Notes: generated by a model not told the origin, from the letters alone. Counted from the stretch's first letter, positions 45,354 to 54,534 are shown. The stretch: DNA of 57,691 bases from Microcaldota archaeon (GCA_021828345.1 JAJZJI010000002.1:1-57691); one strand, 5' to 3'. Program-made: numbers and translations.

Positions 45354-45966
45354 AAATGTAGAGCCTCCATATACTCTTGACGAATTTGTCAATGCAGAGC
45401 GTGAGATGACGCATTTAACTGAGGCATCACTTAAAAAATATAATAAAAATACGAACGTGATGTTCGGAAAATTATCAGATCTTACTAGAGAGATGTCAAA
45501 GGGTATTGTAAATTGGAGCAGAAAGAATTCATTATGGCCCCTACAGTTCGGTCTTGCATGCTGTGCAATAGAATTAATGGATTTTGGTGCATCGCGCATT
45601 GATGCTGAGCGAAAAGGATATCTTTTATTTAGGGGTACTCCACGTCAATGTGATGTGATGATTGTTGCTGGATGGGTTACAAAATCAATGGTGCCAAGAA
45701 TAAAACGCCTTTATGAGCAGATGGCAGAACCAAAATATGTTATAGCATTTGGCGAATGCGCAACTTCTGGGGGCCCGTGGTGGGAGAGTTATAATATAAT
45801 ACAGGGAATAGATCAGGTATTACCTGTTGATGTATACGCAATTGGTTGTCCTCCAAAACCGGAGAACTTATTCGGAGCATTAATGAAACTGCAAGAAAAA
45901 ATAGGTGGAAAAATTGACAGAGATAAAGAGAGAGGAATTACTGAATCAATTGAAAAAAATGATTGA
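45346..45966 (+). CDS. nuoB: Complex I subunit B (N2 cluster)
   Basis: A 206-residue iron-sulfur subunit. The N2 4Fe-4S ligands are all present: the tandem CC in [12 protein letters not shown], Cys in [10 protein letters not shown], and Cys in [21 protein letters not shown] is also conserved. The ATG at 45346 overlaps the nuoA stop (ATGTCTGA), which makes it the natural start. An in-frame TTG 9 codons upstream is less likely. It sits at the interface between the membrane arm and NuoD. Confidence 0.95.
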   Translation: MSENVEPPYTLDEFVNAEREMTHLTEASLKKYNKNTNVMFGKLSDLTREMSKGIVNWSRKNSLWPLQFGLACCAIELMDFGASRIDAERKGYLLFRGTPRQCDVMIVAGWVTKSMVPRIKRLYEQMAEPKYVIAFGECATSGGPWWESYNIIQGIDQVLPVDVYAIGCPPKPENLFGALMKLQEKIGGKIDRDKERGITESIEKND

Positions 45967-46282
45967 AAAGGGATATACCTCTCTTAAAATGATAACCGCA
46001 ATTGATAGAAAAGATCATATAGAAGTAGTATATCTTCTCTATAATTACAATCACAATAAACATCAGCTATTTAATGTAATTTTAAATCTTGATAACTTAG
46101 AAATAGACAGTGTAATGGGTTTATACAAATCAGCCGATTGGTATGAGCGAGAACTCTCAGAGATGTTTGGTATAAAAATAAAGGGTAGGAAGATAAAACG
46201 ATTATTACTAGAGGAATGGAATGGTACCACATATCCACTTAGAAAGGATTATGTCTGGGGGTCTACCTATAAAGTGAGATAA
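45905..46282 (+). CDS. nuoC: Complex I subunit C (30 kDa)
   Basis: A 125-residue peripheral-arm subunit. After an N-terminal helix ([19 protein letters not shown]), the strands [20 protein letters not shown] and the C-terminal [21 protein letters not shown] and YPLRKDY signature are clear. It overlaps nuoB by 62 bases. GTG at 45905, TTG at 45914 (better spaced from GGTGG) or ATG at 45959 could be the start. The helix before residue 19 argues against the last. Confidence 0.88.
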   Translation: MEKLTEIKREELLNQLKKMIEKGYTSLKMITAIDRKDHIEVVYLLYNYNHNKHQLFNVILNLDNLEIDSVMGLYKSADWYERELSEMFGIKIKGRKIKRLLLEEWNGTTYPLRKDYVWGSTYKVR

Positions 46283-47379
46283 TGCCTAGAATGAAAATAA
46301 ATGTAGGACCAATACATCCAAGCACTCATGGTGTATTAAGGCTTATTGTGGATGTTGATGGAGATACTATAATGGATGTCGAGCCGCATATAGGGTTTTT
46401 GCATAGGGGTGTTGAAAAACTTATGGAAACTAGAATGTATATGCAGAATCCATCCTATACTGAAAAGCTTGATTATGTAGCCCCAATGGGGTGGGATGAT
46501 CTTTATGTATCATCAGTAGAATCAGCAATTGGTGTTGAGGTAAGTGAGCCTGCTCAGTATGCGCGCATGATTTTGCTTGAATTGCAGCGAATAGCAAGTC
46601 ACCTGTTATGGCTTGGAACATTAGCAAATGATCTGGGGCAGATGTTTACTATATTCATGTGGGCGTTTCGTGAGCGCGCACGGGTTTTAAAATTACTAGA
46701 GGATATTACAGGATCTAGAATGTTTTATGTCAATTTTAGGCTTGGAGGTCTATCAAGCGAATTACCGATTGACTTTGATGATAGAACATTAGCATTAATG
46801 GATTATTTAGAGGAGCATGTACGCGAATACGTATACCATTTGGATTCAAATCCAATATTTATGGAACGTACTAAAAATATAGGTGTACTTACAAAAAAGA
46901 ATGCAATAGAATATGGTGTTACTGGTCCTGTTGCACGCGCATCCGGTATAGATTTTGACGTGCGAAAGGAGCTCTCTTATTATATGTATAAAAAAATAAA
47001 ATTTAATACCCCTGTACTATCAAATGGTGATTGTTATGATAGATATAAAATAAGATTTATTGAGATACAGGAGAGTATAAATATAATACGCGCATGCGTT
47101 CAAAAGATGCCAAAGGGCAGTGTTAAGGGTGCTCCTATAAAATTGATAGGCCAGCCGGCAAAAATTGATAATATAGTTATACAGCATAGAGAATTGCCAA
47201 GGGGCGAGGGTATAATTTATCTTGTTCCAGAAGCACAAAGACCATACCGTATTGCGCTTAGATCTCCATCATACATAAATCTATCCGTATTGCCACATCT
47301 CTCAAAAGGCGCAAAATATGCGGATCTTTTTGCAATATTAGGAAGTCTTGATGTGGTCATGGCAGAAATTGATAAATAA
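46282..47379 (+). CDS. nuoD: Complex I subunit D (49 kDa)
   Basis: A 365-residue quinone-site subunit, related to [NiFe]-hydrogenase large subunits. GPIHPSTHGVLRL, EPHIGFLHRGVEKL, RIASHLLWLGT and the C-terminal DVVMAEIDK are family landmarks. The hydrogenase nickel Cys pairs are absent, as in all NuoD. It overlaps nuoC by one base. Genes for the membrane arm (nuoH onward) do not follow; prefoldin does. Confidence 0.96.
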   Translation: MPRMKINVGPIHPSTHGVLRLIVDVDGDTIMDVEPHIGFLHRGVEKLMETRMYMQNPSYTEKLDYVAPMGWDDLYVSSVESAIGVEVSEPAQYARMILLELQRIASHLLWLGTLANDLGQMFTIFMWAFRERARVLKLLEDITGSRMFYVNFRLGGLSSELPIDFDDRTLALMDYLEEHVREYVYHLDSNPIFMERTKNIGVLTKKNAIEYGVTGPVARASGIDFDVRKELSYYMYKKIKFNTPVLSNGDCYDRYKIRFIEIQESINIIRACVQKMPKGSVKGAPIKLIGQPAKIDNIVIQHRELPRGEGIIYLVPEAQRPYRIALRSPSYINLSVLPHLSKGAKYADLFAILGSLDVVMAEIDK

Positions 47380-47409
47380 TTATAAGTTATAATATAATAG
47401 AGTGTTTTT

Positions 47410-47745
47410 ATGGAGCGTGAAGAGCTGGAAAAAATGACAAGGGATTATCAAAACATACAGATGCAGATTCAATCACTTTCAATGCAGAAACTGCAGTTTA
47501 ATCAACAAAAAGAGGAGTATAAGGATGCTGAAAAGGAGCTTCTTCTTGCAAAGGGCAAGGTATATATTGATATAGGCGGCCTTATGATAGAGACAACAAA
47601 GGATGAGGCGATGGCGAAGTTAAAAGAAAAAATAGAGTCTACAGAAATGCGTCATAAAATCGTAACTAGGCAGTATGAGGAAGCATCAAAGAAGGAACAG
47701 ACATTAAGAGGTACTTTAACCGAAGAATTAAAAAAGAACCAATAA
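47410..47745 (+). CDS. pfdB: Prefoldin beta subunit
   Basis: A 111-residue chaperone subunit that captures unfolded proteins for the thermosome. Two long coiled-coil helices (about 1-50 and 65-110) flank a short beta hairpin (GKVYIDIGGLMIE). Length and heptads fit the family. It may be the last gene of the nuo unit or begin the DHH-Mre11 unit; the DHH gene starts 7 bases after its stop. Confidence 0.92.
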   Translation: MEREELEKMTRDYQNIQMQIQSLSMQKLQFNQQKEEYKDAEKELLLAKGKVYIDIGGLMIETTKDEAMAKLKEKIESTEMRHKIVTRQYEEASKKEQTLRGTLTEELKKNQ

Positions 47746-47752
47746 TGGTTTG

Positions 47753-48745
47753 ATGGCAGATATAACGTATAATGGTCTATTAGAAAAGATTAGAGAAGGG
47801 AGGGGAAGAAGGGTAGGTGTTTCTTTCCATTCGATGGGTGATACGGATGCGATTGCATCTGCATTAGCATTATCCTATATATTTGACGATATAAAAATCA
47901 TAAGTCCAGATAGGATGACCGCTAACGCTGAGCGCATAAAGGATATACTTGGATTTAAGGAATTTAAAATGATAAATTCCATAAATAAAAATGATTTTGA
48001 CCTTATAATACTTGTTGATGTTAATAATATTGAGGGTTGTGGCAGAATAAAGGAACAATTAAGGGCATTTGGCAAAGATATAATTATAATAGATCATCAT
48101 CTAAAAAAAGATAACGCAAAAAATTTTATCGTATTTAATGATGAGCAGTTTAATTCTACAGCAAGTATAATATTTGAGTTGCTTAAAGATTTGAAAATAA
48201 AATTAGATAGTAAGATTGCAAATATGCTTGCGATGGGTATAATATCCGATTCTGCAGAATTTAAGAATACAACTCCAAAAACATTTATTCAATTAGGTGA
48301 ATTATTTAGCATAGCTGGAATAAATTATATAACATTAATGGATATGACTAGGCATATATCCCCTGCGGAAGAGCGCATAAAAACAATTAATGATATAAGG
48401 AATGCAAGCGTGTCTGTTGTTAATAACATGTTGCTTATGAAAGGAGCTGCTCACGCATATTCAAATTTGGCTGCAGAGAGTGCCTTACGTATAGGAGCAG
48501 ATGTTGCAATATTCGGATCTCGTTCAGAGAGTGAGATATCATTTTCAGCAAGGTTAAGGCCAAATCTTGATCAAAAATACAATATACATTTAGGTTCTAT
48601 AATGGATAAATTATCTAAAATTATAGATGGTAGTGGGGGTGGGCATCCATGTGCAGCTGGTGCATATGGTAAGAATAAGGATAAATTTGAAGAATTTATT
48701 AATGCGTTTATAAGTGAGATATCGAATGCGGGTAGTGTTAAATGA
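47753..48745 (+). CDS. DHH/DHHA1 phosphoesterase (RecJ/NrnA-like)
   Basis: A 330-residue manganese-dependent phosphoesterase. Motifs are HSMGDTDA, DLIILVDVNN, IIIDHHLKKD and GMGIISDSAEF, with the DHHA1 substrate motif GGGHPCAAGA at about residue 300. Members degrade nanoRNA, pAp or single-stranded DNA, and archaeal GAN-like proteins join the replicative helicase. The ATG at 47753 is preferred to the TTG before it. The stop overlaps the Mre11-like start by 4 bases, so a joint role in nucleic-acid repair is likely. Confidence 0.9.
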   Translation: MADITYNGLLEKIREGRGRRVGVSFHSMGDTDAIASALALSYIFDDIKIISPDRMTANAERIKDILGFKEFKMINSINKNDFDLIILVDVNNIEGCGRIKEQLRAFGKDIIIIDHHLKKDNAKNFIVFNDEQFNSTASIIFELLKDLKIKLDSKIANMLAMGIISDSAEFKNTTPKTFIQLGELFSIAGINYITLMDMTRHISPAEERIKTINDIRNASVSVVNNMLLMKGAAHAYSNLAAESALRIGADVAIFGSRSESEISFSARLRPNLDQKYNIHLGSIMDKLSKIIDGSGGGHPCAAGAYGKNKDKFEEFINAFISEISNAGSVK

Positions 48746-49968
48746 AGATTGCTATAATATCAGATTTTCATATAGGCTATGAGCGTTTTTATGAGGATGC
48801 TTATATACAGGCAAAGGATGCATTAAATCTAGCTGCATCAATGGCGGATGCGCTTGTAATACCTGGAGATGTTTTTGATAAGCGTAATCCAAAACCGGAG
48901 GTATTGGCGCAAGCGATAAACATATTTAGAGATTTAAATCATAGGCATTGGAATGCGCAAGTTATAACTTTTAGCTCCACAAATAATACTAAAATTCATA
49001 CAAATATACCTATAATAGCAATACCTGGTACACATGAGCGTACAGCTGAAGGAAAGGAAAATCCCCTTACGTTGCTTTCACTTGCAGGACTACTTGTAGA
49101 TGCTAGCGAATCAATTGTAACAATTAAAAAAGATGATGAGTGTGTATCAATATTTGCGCTTGGCGGTTTATCTGAGGAGATGGTAAAACCAAGGTTAAAA
49201 GAGCTTGATCCAAAGCCTGTACCTAATAATTTTAACATATTTATGTTTCATCAATCCACATATGAATTGCTACCATTTAGTGAACATTTTATACATAATG
49301 AGGAGTTGCCACAAGGTTATGACCTATATGTTAATGGTCATATACACAATAAAGTAATAGATAAAATACATAACAAGGACTTTTTAATACCTGGAAGTAC
49401 AGTACTTACACAGTTAAAGGATGGGGAGCAGGAGGAAAAGGGATTTTTCATTTATGATACGGTTACTAAAACATTTGATTTTATAAAGATAAAATCAAGG
49501 CCCTTTACATCAATTCGCATAAAAATCGATGCTGTAACTCCAAAAAAGTTTTCTGAAAATTTAGAACATGAAATTTCAAGTGCAATAGAAAAATATTTAC
49601 CGGAAAAACCAATAATAAAAGTGAATGTTTCTGGTAGTATAAATAAGGGCTTTAAGCGGCTTGATATGCCAATTCGATCTATTCAGGTACGCTTTGAGAA
49701 TAAAGCCTATCTTGAAATAGAGACAAAGGATCTTGTTGATATGGAAACTGAAAAACAGATAGCAGATATACAAGAAGGCAAGATGTATGGTCAATCAATA
49801 AAAGAATACGGCGCAAATCTATTCCGCTCAAAACTAACAGAGCACAACTTTGATATAAATATTAATGTGATGGAATTATTTGCAATACTCTGCTCACCAA
49901 AGAAAGAGCGGGCCTTAAAGGAGGCAAATGAATTCTTCAGTAGAATAAGTAATCCTATCTCTTCTTAG
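48742..49968 (+). CDS. mre11: Mre11/SbcD-like DNA repair nuclease
   Basis: A 408-residue metallophosphoesterase. Metal ligands are D8 and H10 (SDFHIG), D43 (GDVFD), H99 in PGTHER, His in FMFHQS and the pair in NGHIHNK. Where many Mre11 proteins have GNHD, this one has GTHER, a variant also seen in other archaeal members. The C-terminal capping domain (about 250-400) is long and helical. Mre11 with Rad50 starts resection of broken DNA ends, but rad50 is not next to it. It converges on eL14 with a 14-base overlap. Confidence 0.88.
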   Translation: MKIAIISDFHIGYERFYEDAYIQAKDALNLAASMADALVIPGDVFDKRNPKPEVLAQAINIFRDLNHRHWNAQVITFSSTNNTKIHTNIPIIAIPGTHERTAEGKENPLTLLSLAGLLVDASESIVTIKKDDECVSIFALGGLSEEMVKPRLKELDPKPVPNNFNIFMFHQSTYELLPFSEHFIHNEELPQGYDLYVNGHIHNKVIDKIHNKDFLIPGSTVLTQLKDGEQEEKGFFIYDTVTKTFDFIKIKSRPFTSIRIKIDAVTPKKFSENLEHEISSAIEKYLPEKPIIKVNVSGSINKGFKRLDMPIRSIQVRFENKAYLEIETKDLVDMETEKQIADIQEGKMYGQSIKEYGANLFRSKLTEHNFDININVMELFAILCSPKKERALKEANEFFSRISNPISS

Positions 49969-50218
49969 GTTGTTCCTTTTTAGGATGTTCTTTTCGCTCT
50001 TCAATTCCAAGCGCCTTATTTATAGCATCCTTATTATGTGGGTCAATCTTTTCACTAAGAAATTCAAGATGGGCTGTATTACAGCGTCTCTCTTTTTTAT
50101 TTCTAAGACTAGATACTATCATTACAAAATTGTGGTCTAATACTTTAGTTACAACTGCTTTGTTACCTGCGTCTCTTCCATATCTCTTTATACATATTCT
50201 TCCTTCTTCTAACAACAT
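49955..50218 (-). CDS. rpl14e: Large ribosomal subunit protein eL14 (L14e)
   Basis: An 87-residue KOW-type ribosomal protein. LLEEGRICIKRYGRDAGNKAVVTKVLDHNFVMIV is the typical SH3-like barrel, followed by RRCNTAHLEFL and a basic Lys/Pro-rich tail. The start at 50218 is preferred to an ATG four codons upstream because it has the GGTG ribosome-binding site and family N-terminus. It ends the leftward adkA-DUF106-eL34-eL14 group, which is common in archaea. Confidence 0.92.
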   Translation of the reverse strand: MLLEEGRICIKRYGRDAGNKAVVTKVLDHNFVMIVSSLRNKKERRCNTAHLEFLSEKIDPHNKDAINKALGIEERKEHPKKEQPKKR

Positions 50219-50235
50219 ATAAAACACCATATAAA

Positions 50236-50559
50236 TTAATGCGCAACTAGCTGCATTACAAATTTTCTCTGCTTTATGCTTATATCATCAAGCTTCATAT
50301 CCCCATTCTCTATTCTGCTGCCTAGTGTTATCACATTGGCTGTGCAGTTTGCGCATAATACACCACCAAAGAGCCTACTGTTGCTTCTTCTGCTCTTACC
50401 GCCCTTTTCACTTATATTAATACCATTAAGTTCGGTGCTGCATATAGCGCAGTGCGGCGCAGAATTTCTGCCTCTCTTATAATGTATTACATTTCTTCCT
50501 TTGATAGTGATTCTGTTCACTTTTTTGAAACTACTTGATCTAAAACGTGGTTCTGGCAA
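50236..50559 (-). CDS. rpl34e: Large ribosomal subunit protein eL34 (L34e)
   Basis: A 107-residue zinc-binding ribosomal protein. MPEPRFRSSSFKKVNRITIKG is the family start, and VIHYKRG, CAIC and LFGGVLCANC follow, giving one zinc site. It is 17 bases upstream of eL14 and 57 bases downstream of DUF106. Confidence 0.95.
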   Translation of the reverse strand: MPEPRFRSSSFKKVNRITIKGRNVIHYKRGRNSAPHCAICSTELNGINISEKGGKSRRSNSRLFGGVLCANCTANVITLGSRIENGDMKLDDISIKQRKFVMQLVAH

Positions 50560-50616
50560 ATAAACACCTATATCTCTCTATTTTAATAATAAACTATTTA
50601 TTGGTTTGTGACTATT

Positions 50617-51117
50617 CTATTGTCCCTGTAAATTAGCTTCCAATCTCATCTCTTCCTTTGATTTCTTTCTATCATAAATAAGTATAAAGGCTGTCATAAT
50701 TATACCAATGATGAATGTTATTGAAAAAAAGAAGCTCTGATATGTCATATTTGGGAATACAAAATTGATTGTATCCTTTACGAATCCCATAGAATTTGCA
50801 AAATAGGGAAGTGCAACGCTATAAATTATCAAAAATATTGGAAGTACTACAATAGCAGATTTCATCTGATTTTTCATACTCTCGGTCATAAGCGGCATTA
50901 TTTCACTCTGTTTTTGCATTATCTGCTCCTTAGACGCGCCATTTTTGGTCATTTCATTAAGTATTTTAGAATGTGCTTTCATCTTTCGTTGTATTTCACG
51001 TGCTTTTTTAGGATTTGATAGCTTTCTTTGAAGCGTAAATGTTCCTAATGCATAAATCATAGCTATAACTACAATTATAACCGCTACATTTGTAGGCAAT
51101 GTTGTAAGTAAAATCAT
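50617..51117 (-). CDS. DUF106 membrane protein (EMC3/TMCO1/YidC-like)
   Basis: A 166-residue membrane protein of the Oxa1 superfamily. Three helices (about 10-28, 88-106, 130-152) flank a cytoplasmic coiled-coil hairpin (KKAREIQRKMKAHSKILNEM and KEQIMQKQSEIMPL). Archaeal DUF106 proteins are thought to insert membrane proteins. Its ATG directly abuts the adkA stop, and eL34 follows, so it belongs to the ribosome-associated group. Confidence 0.9.
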   Translation of the reverse strand: MILLTTLPTNVAVIIVVIAMIYALGTFTLQRKLSNPKKAREIQRKMKAHSKILNEMTKNGASKEQIMQKQSEIMPLMTESMKNQMKSAIVVLPIFLIIYSVALPYFANSMGFVKDTINFVFPNMTYQSFFFSITFIIGIIMTAFILIYDRKKSKEEMRLEANLQGQ

Positions 51118-51714
51118 TTAATTACCAAATATTTCGTTGATGGCATTATGGAGTTTATTGACTGCATCATCAAGGTTTTTCTTACCATCTCTGTTTTCTA
51201 TTATGTATAATGAAATATTTAAATATGCGCTATAATATGAGAGTATTGATATATCTGAAATACGCTGATTGTCTAATGTTGAGCCGTCCTGCACCTCACG
51301 TTTTCTTTTTTTATCATTAGCCCTTCTTTTAAGTACCTCATCAGTCGGCGAATTTATATATACAAGGCCTGCAATGTTCTTTAGATGCAATAGTGAGTGG
51401 AATGGTATGCCTGGAATTATTCTGGATTTTTCCTCATTCTCTATAGTAACATGTGTATCTAATACGATATTCGTATCCATTCCAGAGATTCTATAATATG
51501 CATCCTTTCTTAATTTATTCATTGTACTGCCTTCAAGCTTTTTTATTTCATCTCTATTGATTATTATATTACGTTTTATGGCCATATCCTTCATCATGGA
51601 TCCCACATTAACTACTGTATAATCACATTTGCTCTGACGCATTTTTACTTTGTCTAACATTGTGGTTTTTCCAGCCCCAGACAAACCCATAACTATCAAT
51701 ATCTTACTGGCCAT
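51118..51714 (-). CDS. adkA: Archaeal adenylate kinase
   Basis: A 198-residue archaeal-type adenylate kinase that equilibrates AMP, ADP and ATP. P-loop GLSGAGKTT lies at about 10-18. VVNVGSMMKDMA, TMNKLRKDAYYRI, IVLDTHVTIEN and RANDKKRKREV are the family landmarks. It heads the leftward group and is divergent from the HAD gene. The P-loop contains LSGAGK where most archaeal members have VPGVGK, a modest departure. Confidence 0.92.
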   Translation of the reverse strand: MASKILIVMGLSGAGKTTMLDKVKMRQSKCDYTVVNVGSMMKDMAIKRNIIINRDEIKKLEGSTMNKLRKDAYYRISGMDTNIVLDTHVTIENEEKSRIIPGIPFHSLLHLKNIAGLVYINSPTDEVLKRRANDKKRKREVQDGSTLDNQRISDISILSYYSAYLNISLYIIENRDGKKNLDDAVNKLHNAINEIFGN

Positions 51715-51800
51715 AACTTTATTTCCAAAAACAGATTTATATTAATATATGTTTGAAAATAAGAGTATACTATAATATATAATTAATATAATGTGGATGC

Positions 51801-52400
51801 ATGCAAATAAAATGCGTAGTGTTTGATTTAGGTGGTGTAATTGTTGATTACACTGAGCAGGAATATTATAAAATGCTAAGTAAAAAATATGATATTCCAT
51901 ATAAAAAAATATTTGATGTGTTTGAGCATCTAATAGAATTAGAGGAATCTGGATCCATAACGCAAGAGGACCTTGAGATGCAGGCAAAAAAAATGCTAAA
52001 TTTGCGGTCTAATCTTATGTGGGTAAAAGCATTTATTACATTTGGAAAGACAAATGATAATATGGTAAAATTGATTAGAAAATTACGTAAACGCTACTTT
52101 ATAGGATTACTTACAAATATAAGCAGGAGTAGATATGCTACTGCGACAAAATATTTTATAAATAAATCTGATTTTGATATGCGATTTGTTTCATGTTATA
52201 TTAAAATGAGAAAGCCTGATATAAACATATACAAATATATTATTAAAAAACTTGGATTTGCAGCAAATGAAATAATTTTTATAGATAATATGCCAAAAAA
52301 TCTAGTTAATGCAAGAAAACTCAGCATAAATTGTATTCTATTTAAAAACTATAATCAGTTAATGCACGATCTTAAAAAATATAATATACATTTAAATTAA
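51801..52400 (+). CDS. HAD-superfamily hydrolase
   Basis: A 199-residue phosphatase-like protein. Motif I is FDLGGVIVD (the DxG variant of class IA), motif II LLTNIS, the motif III Lys is in KMRKPD, and motif IV is FIDNMPKN. A helical cap spans about 20-80. DxG at motif I, where the second Asp is lacking, is common in YihX-like and epoxide-hydrolase-like members. The substrate is unknown. Transcribed toward the thermosome gene. Confidence 0.88.
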   Translation: MQIKCVVFDLGGVIVDYTEQEYYKMLSKKYDIPYKKIFDVFEHLIELEESGSITQEDLEMQAKKMLNLRSNLMWVKAFITFGKTNDNMVKLIRKLRKRYFIGLLTNISRSRYATATKYFINKSDFDMRFVSCYIKMRKPDINIYKYIIKKLGFAANEIIFIDNMPKNLVNARKLSINCILFKNYNQLMHDLKKYNIHLN

Positions 52401-52427
52401 AAGAATAAAGAAAAAGGAAAAAGAATA
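52401..52427 (-). terminator. T-rich terminator of the thermosome gene
   Basis: On the minus strand this region reads as repeated T-tracts (TTCTTTTTCCTTTTT and CTTTATTCTT) just after the thermosome stop. It is A-rich on the plus strand and lies between convergent genes. Confidence 0.55.
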
Positions 52428-52437
52428 AACTATTTTA

Positions 52438-54084
52438 TTAGTCCATTCCTGGAGGCATTCCTCCTGGTGGCATACCACCACCGCCTTTGCTCTTAGAGCT
52501 GATCATGTCATCTATTCTTAATATTATTTCAGACGCTTCACTTGCGCTATATATCGCCTGTTTCTTTACTCTTATAGGCTCAAAAACACCAAGCTTTTGC
52601 ATGTCTCCGATAACATTCTTATAGATATCAACTCCATATGTATTACCATCAGCGGTTCTATGTTTGTTTCTTAATTGCACTAATGTATCTATTGCATCCA
52701 TTCCTGCGCTTTCTGATAATGTCTTTGGTATTATTTCTAATGCATCAGCAAATTTCTGTATTGCGAGCTGCTCTCTGCCTCCAATGTCGTTTGAATACTT
52801 TCTTAATTCTATAGCCAAATCGACTTCCGTTGCGCCTCCACCAAGTACGTATTTGTTATCCTCTACAACGCTTGATATTGCGCCAATTACGTCTGTGAGT
52901 GAGCGTTCCGCTTCATCAACAACGTGCTGTGTTCCGCCTCTTATGAATATGGATACGCTTTTTGGATTTTTGCAATCCTCAACGAATACCATCTGCTCAC
53001 CGGCAATCTTCTTTTCTTCTACCATACCAGCAAAACCAAGATCACTTTCATTTAAGTCATCAAGGCTTGTAACAATTTTTCCACTAGTTGCCTTCGAAAG
53101 TTTTTCCATATCGCTCTTTTTGACCCTTCTTACTGCAATTATACCTGCTTTTGCAAGGAAGTGCTGAGCAACATCGTCTATACCCTTTTGTGTTATGATT
53201 ATGTTTGCTTTGCTGTTTTTTATCTTTTCTACCATATCCTTTAGCATTTGCTCCTCTTGTCTTAAGAAGGCCTGCATCTGTTCTGGGGATGTTATCTCAA
53301 TTTTTGCATCGGTCTCTGTTTTCTCTATTTCTAAAGCAACATCAAGCAATGCAATCTTTGCACCCTTTATGGATTTTGGCATACCTGGGTGTGAAATTTC
53401 TTTATCTATTAATACACCACTTATGAACTGTGTATCCGCAATGCTGCCTCCAACCTTCTTTTCTATTTTTATCAAATCATGGTCTATTATGATTTTTCCT
53501 CTTGGGTCCTTATCCATTACCTGCTTGACAGCATTAATAACAAGTTTTGATAAATACTCTTTTGTCTTATCATCTCCTATATTCTTTGAACCCATCGATA
53601 CCATTGCAATCTTTTGCAGAATTGCATCATCTTTTGGGTCTATCTCTTTTGATATATGTGTTAGGAATTCAGCAGATTTTTCTGCAGCAATTTTATACCC
53701 TTTTATGATTGTTGTTGGATGTACTCCCTGCTCTAATAGTTCTCCAGCCCCGCGTAATAACTCTCCTGCGAGTACTACAACTGTTGTTGTTCCATCCCCC
53801 GCCTCTTTATCCTGTGTTTTTGCTATGTCTACCATTATTTTTGCTACTGGGTGCTCAACATTCATTTCTTGTAATATTGTAGCGCCATCATTTGTTATTG
53901 TTATATCTCCAAGATCACTCACTAACATTTTGTCCATACCCTTTGGTCCAAGCGCCGATTTAACTGCATTTGCAACCGCAACGCCAACGGCAATATTGGT
54001 TCTCTGGGCATCTCTTCCTAGTAATCTAGTTGCTCCATCCGGTAGATATAATATCTGTTGTCCTCCAAATTTATCTTCAGCCAT
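52438..54084 (-). CDS. thsA: Thermosome (group II chaperonin) subunit
   Basis: A 548-residue ATP-driven chaperonin. MAEDKFGGQQILYLPDG is the family start, chosen over a GTG/ATG-type start 13 codons upstream; AGGTGAAAAC precedes it. GDGTTTVVVLAG is the nucleotide motif, and DVDGMD-like segments are replaced by family variants. The C-terminus is Gly/Met-rich (KGGGGMPPGGMPPGMD) and lies inside the folding chamber. It takes substrates from prefoldin. A short palindrome in its upstream region may be an operator. Confidence 0.97.
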   Translation of the reverse strand: MAEDKFGGQQILYLPDGATRLLGRDAQRTNIAVGVAVANAVKSALGPKGMDKMLVSDLGDITITNDGATILQEMNVEHPVAKIMVDIAKTQDKEAGDGTTTVVVLAGELLRGAGELLEQGVHPTTIIKGYKIAAEKSAEFLTHISKEIDPKDDAILQKIAMVSMGSKNIGDDKTKEYLSKLVINAVKQVMDKDPRGKIIIDHDLIKIEKKVGGSIADTQFISGVLIDKEISHPGMPKSIKGAKIALLDVALEIEKTETDAKIEITSPEQMQAFLRQEEQMLKDMVEKIKNSKANIIITQKGIDDVAQHFLAKAGIIAVRRVKKSDMEKLSKATSGKIVTSLDDLNESDLGFAGMVEEKKIAGEQMVFVEDCKNPKSVSIFIRGGTQHVVDEAERSLTDVIGAISSVVEDNKYVLGGGATEVDLAIELRKYSNDIGGREQLAIQKFADALEIIPKTLSESAGMDAIDTLVQLRNKHRTADGNTYGVDIYKNVIGDMQKLGVFEPIRVKKQAIYSASEASEIILRIDDMISSKSKGGGGMPPGGMPPGMD

Positions 54085-54132
54085 GTTTTCACCTTTATAT
54101 AAGTATAAATAGATAATATCCAAAATAAAATG

Positions 54133-54147
54133 ACTTGAAATTCAAGT
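54133..54147. promoter_or_regulatory. Palindrome between thermosome and RNHCP genes
   Basis: ACTTGAA-A-TTCAAGT is a perfect 7-1-7 inverted repeat in the 141-base divergent intergenic region. It lies 49 bases upstream of the thermosome start, near where the promoter should be, so it is a candidate operator for heat-shock control. It does not resemble a known archaeal heat-shock box that I can name. Confidence 0.45.
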
Positions 54148-54225
54148 GCAATACTATACAATACGATATTATATATAGTATAAAAAAGTATATATATTTT
54201 GCTTTTAAAGAGGGAATTTGTTAGC

Positions 54226-54534
54226 ATGCCAAATAAAAACTTTCGCAGAAAAATAGAAGATTTTAAATGTTATAACTGCGCTTTTTTAGTGCCTGGGAAT
54301 GGATATACTGATCATTGCCCAAAATGCCTTTCAAGTAAGCATGTTGATATACATCCAGGTGATAGGCTCTCTATGTGTATGGGCAAGATGCTACCAACAC
54401 ATTCAACCTATAAAAATGGGCAATTTACAATTCACTATGAATGTTTGAAGTGTCATATTAAAAAAAGGGTCAAAGCAGCTGCGCAAGATAATAATGAATT
54501 GCTTATAATGCTCTCATCAAAGAGTCCTAAATAA
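54226..54534 (+). CDS. RNHCP-domain zinc protein
   Basis: A 102-residue protein of the RNHCP family. FKCYNCAFLV, HCPKCLSSKHVD, PGDRLSMCMGKMLP and YECLKCHIKKRV supply four CxxC-type sites, enough for two zinc ions. The usual RNHCP reads TDHCP here. The function of the family is not established. The start at 54226 follows AGAGGGAA; an upstream ATG/TTG nine codons earlier is less likely. It converges on the Mrp-like gene with an 8-base overlap. Confidence 0.85.
   Translation: MPNKNFRRKIEDFKCYNCAFLVPGNGYTDHCPKCLSSKHVDIHPGDRLSMCMGKMLPTHSTYKNGQFTIHYECLKCHIKKRVKAAAQDNNELLIMLSSKSPK

Noticed and set aside
53195..54112. Long plus-strand reading frame of about 305 codons opposite the thermosome gene
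   Set aside because: It lies fully within the thermosome gene, has low-complexity hydrophobic composition typical of an antisense frame, and has no ribosome-binding site.
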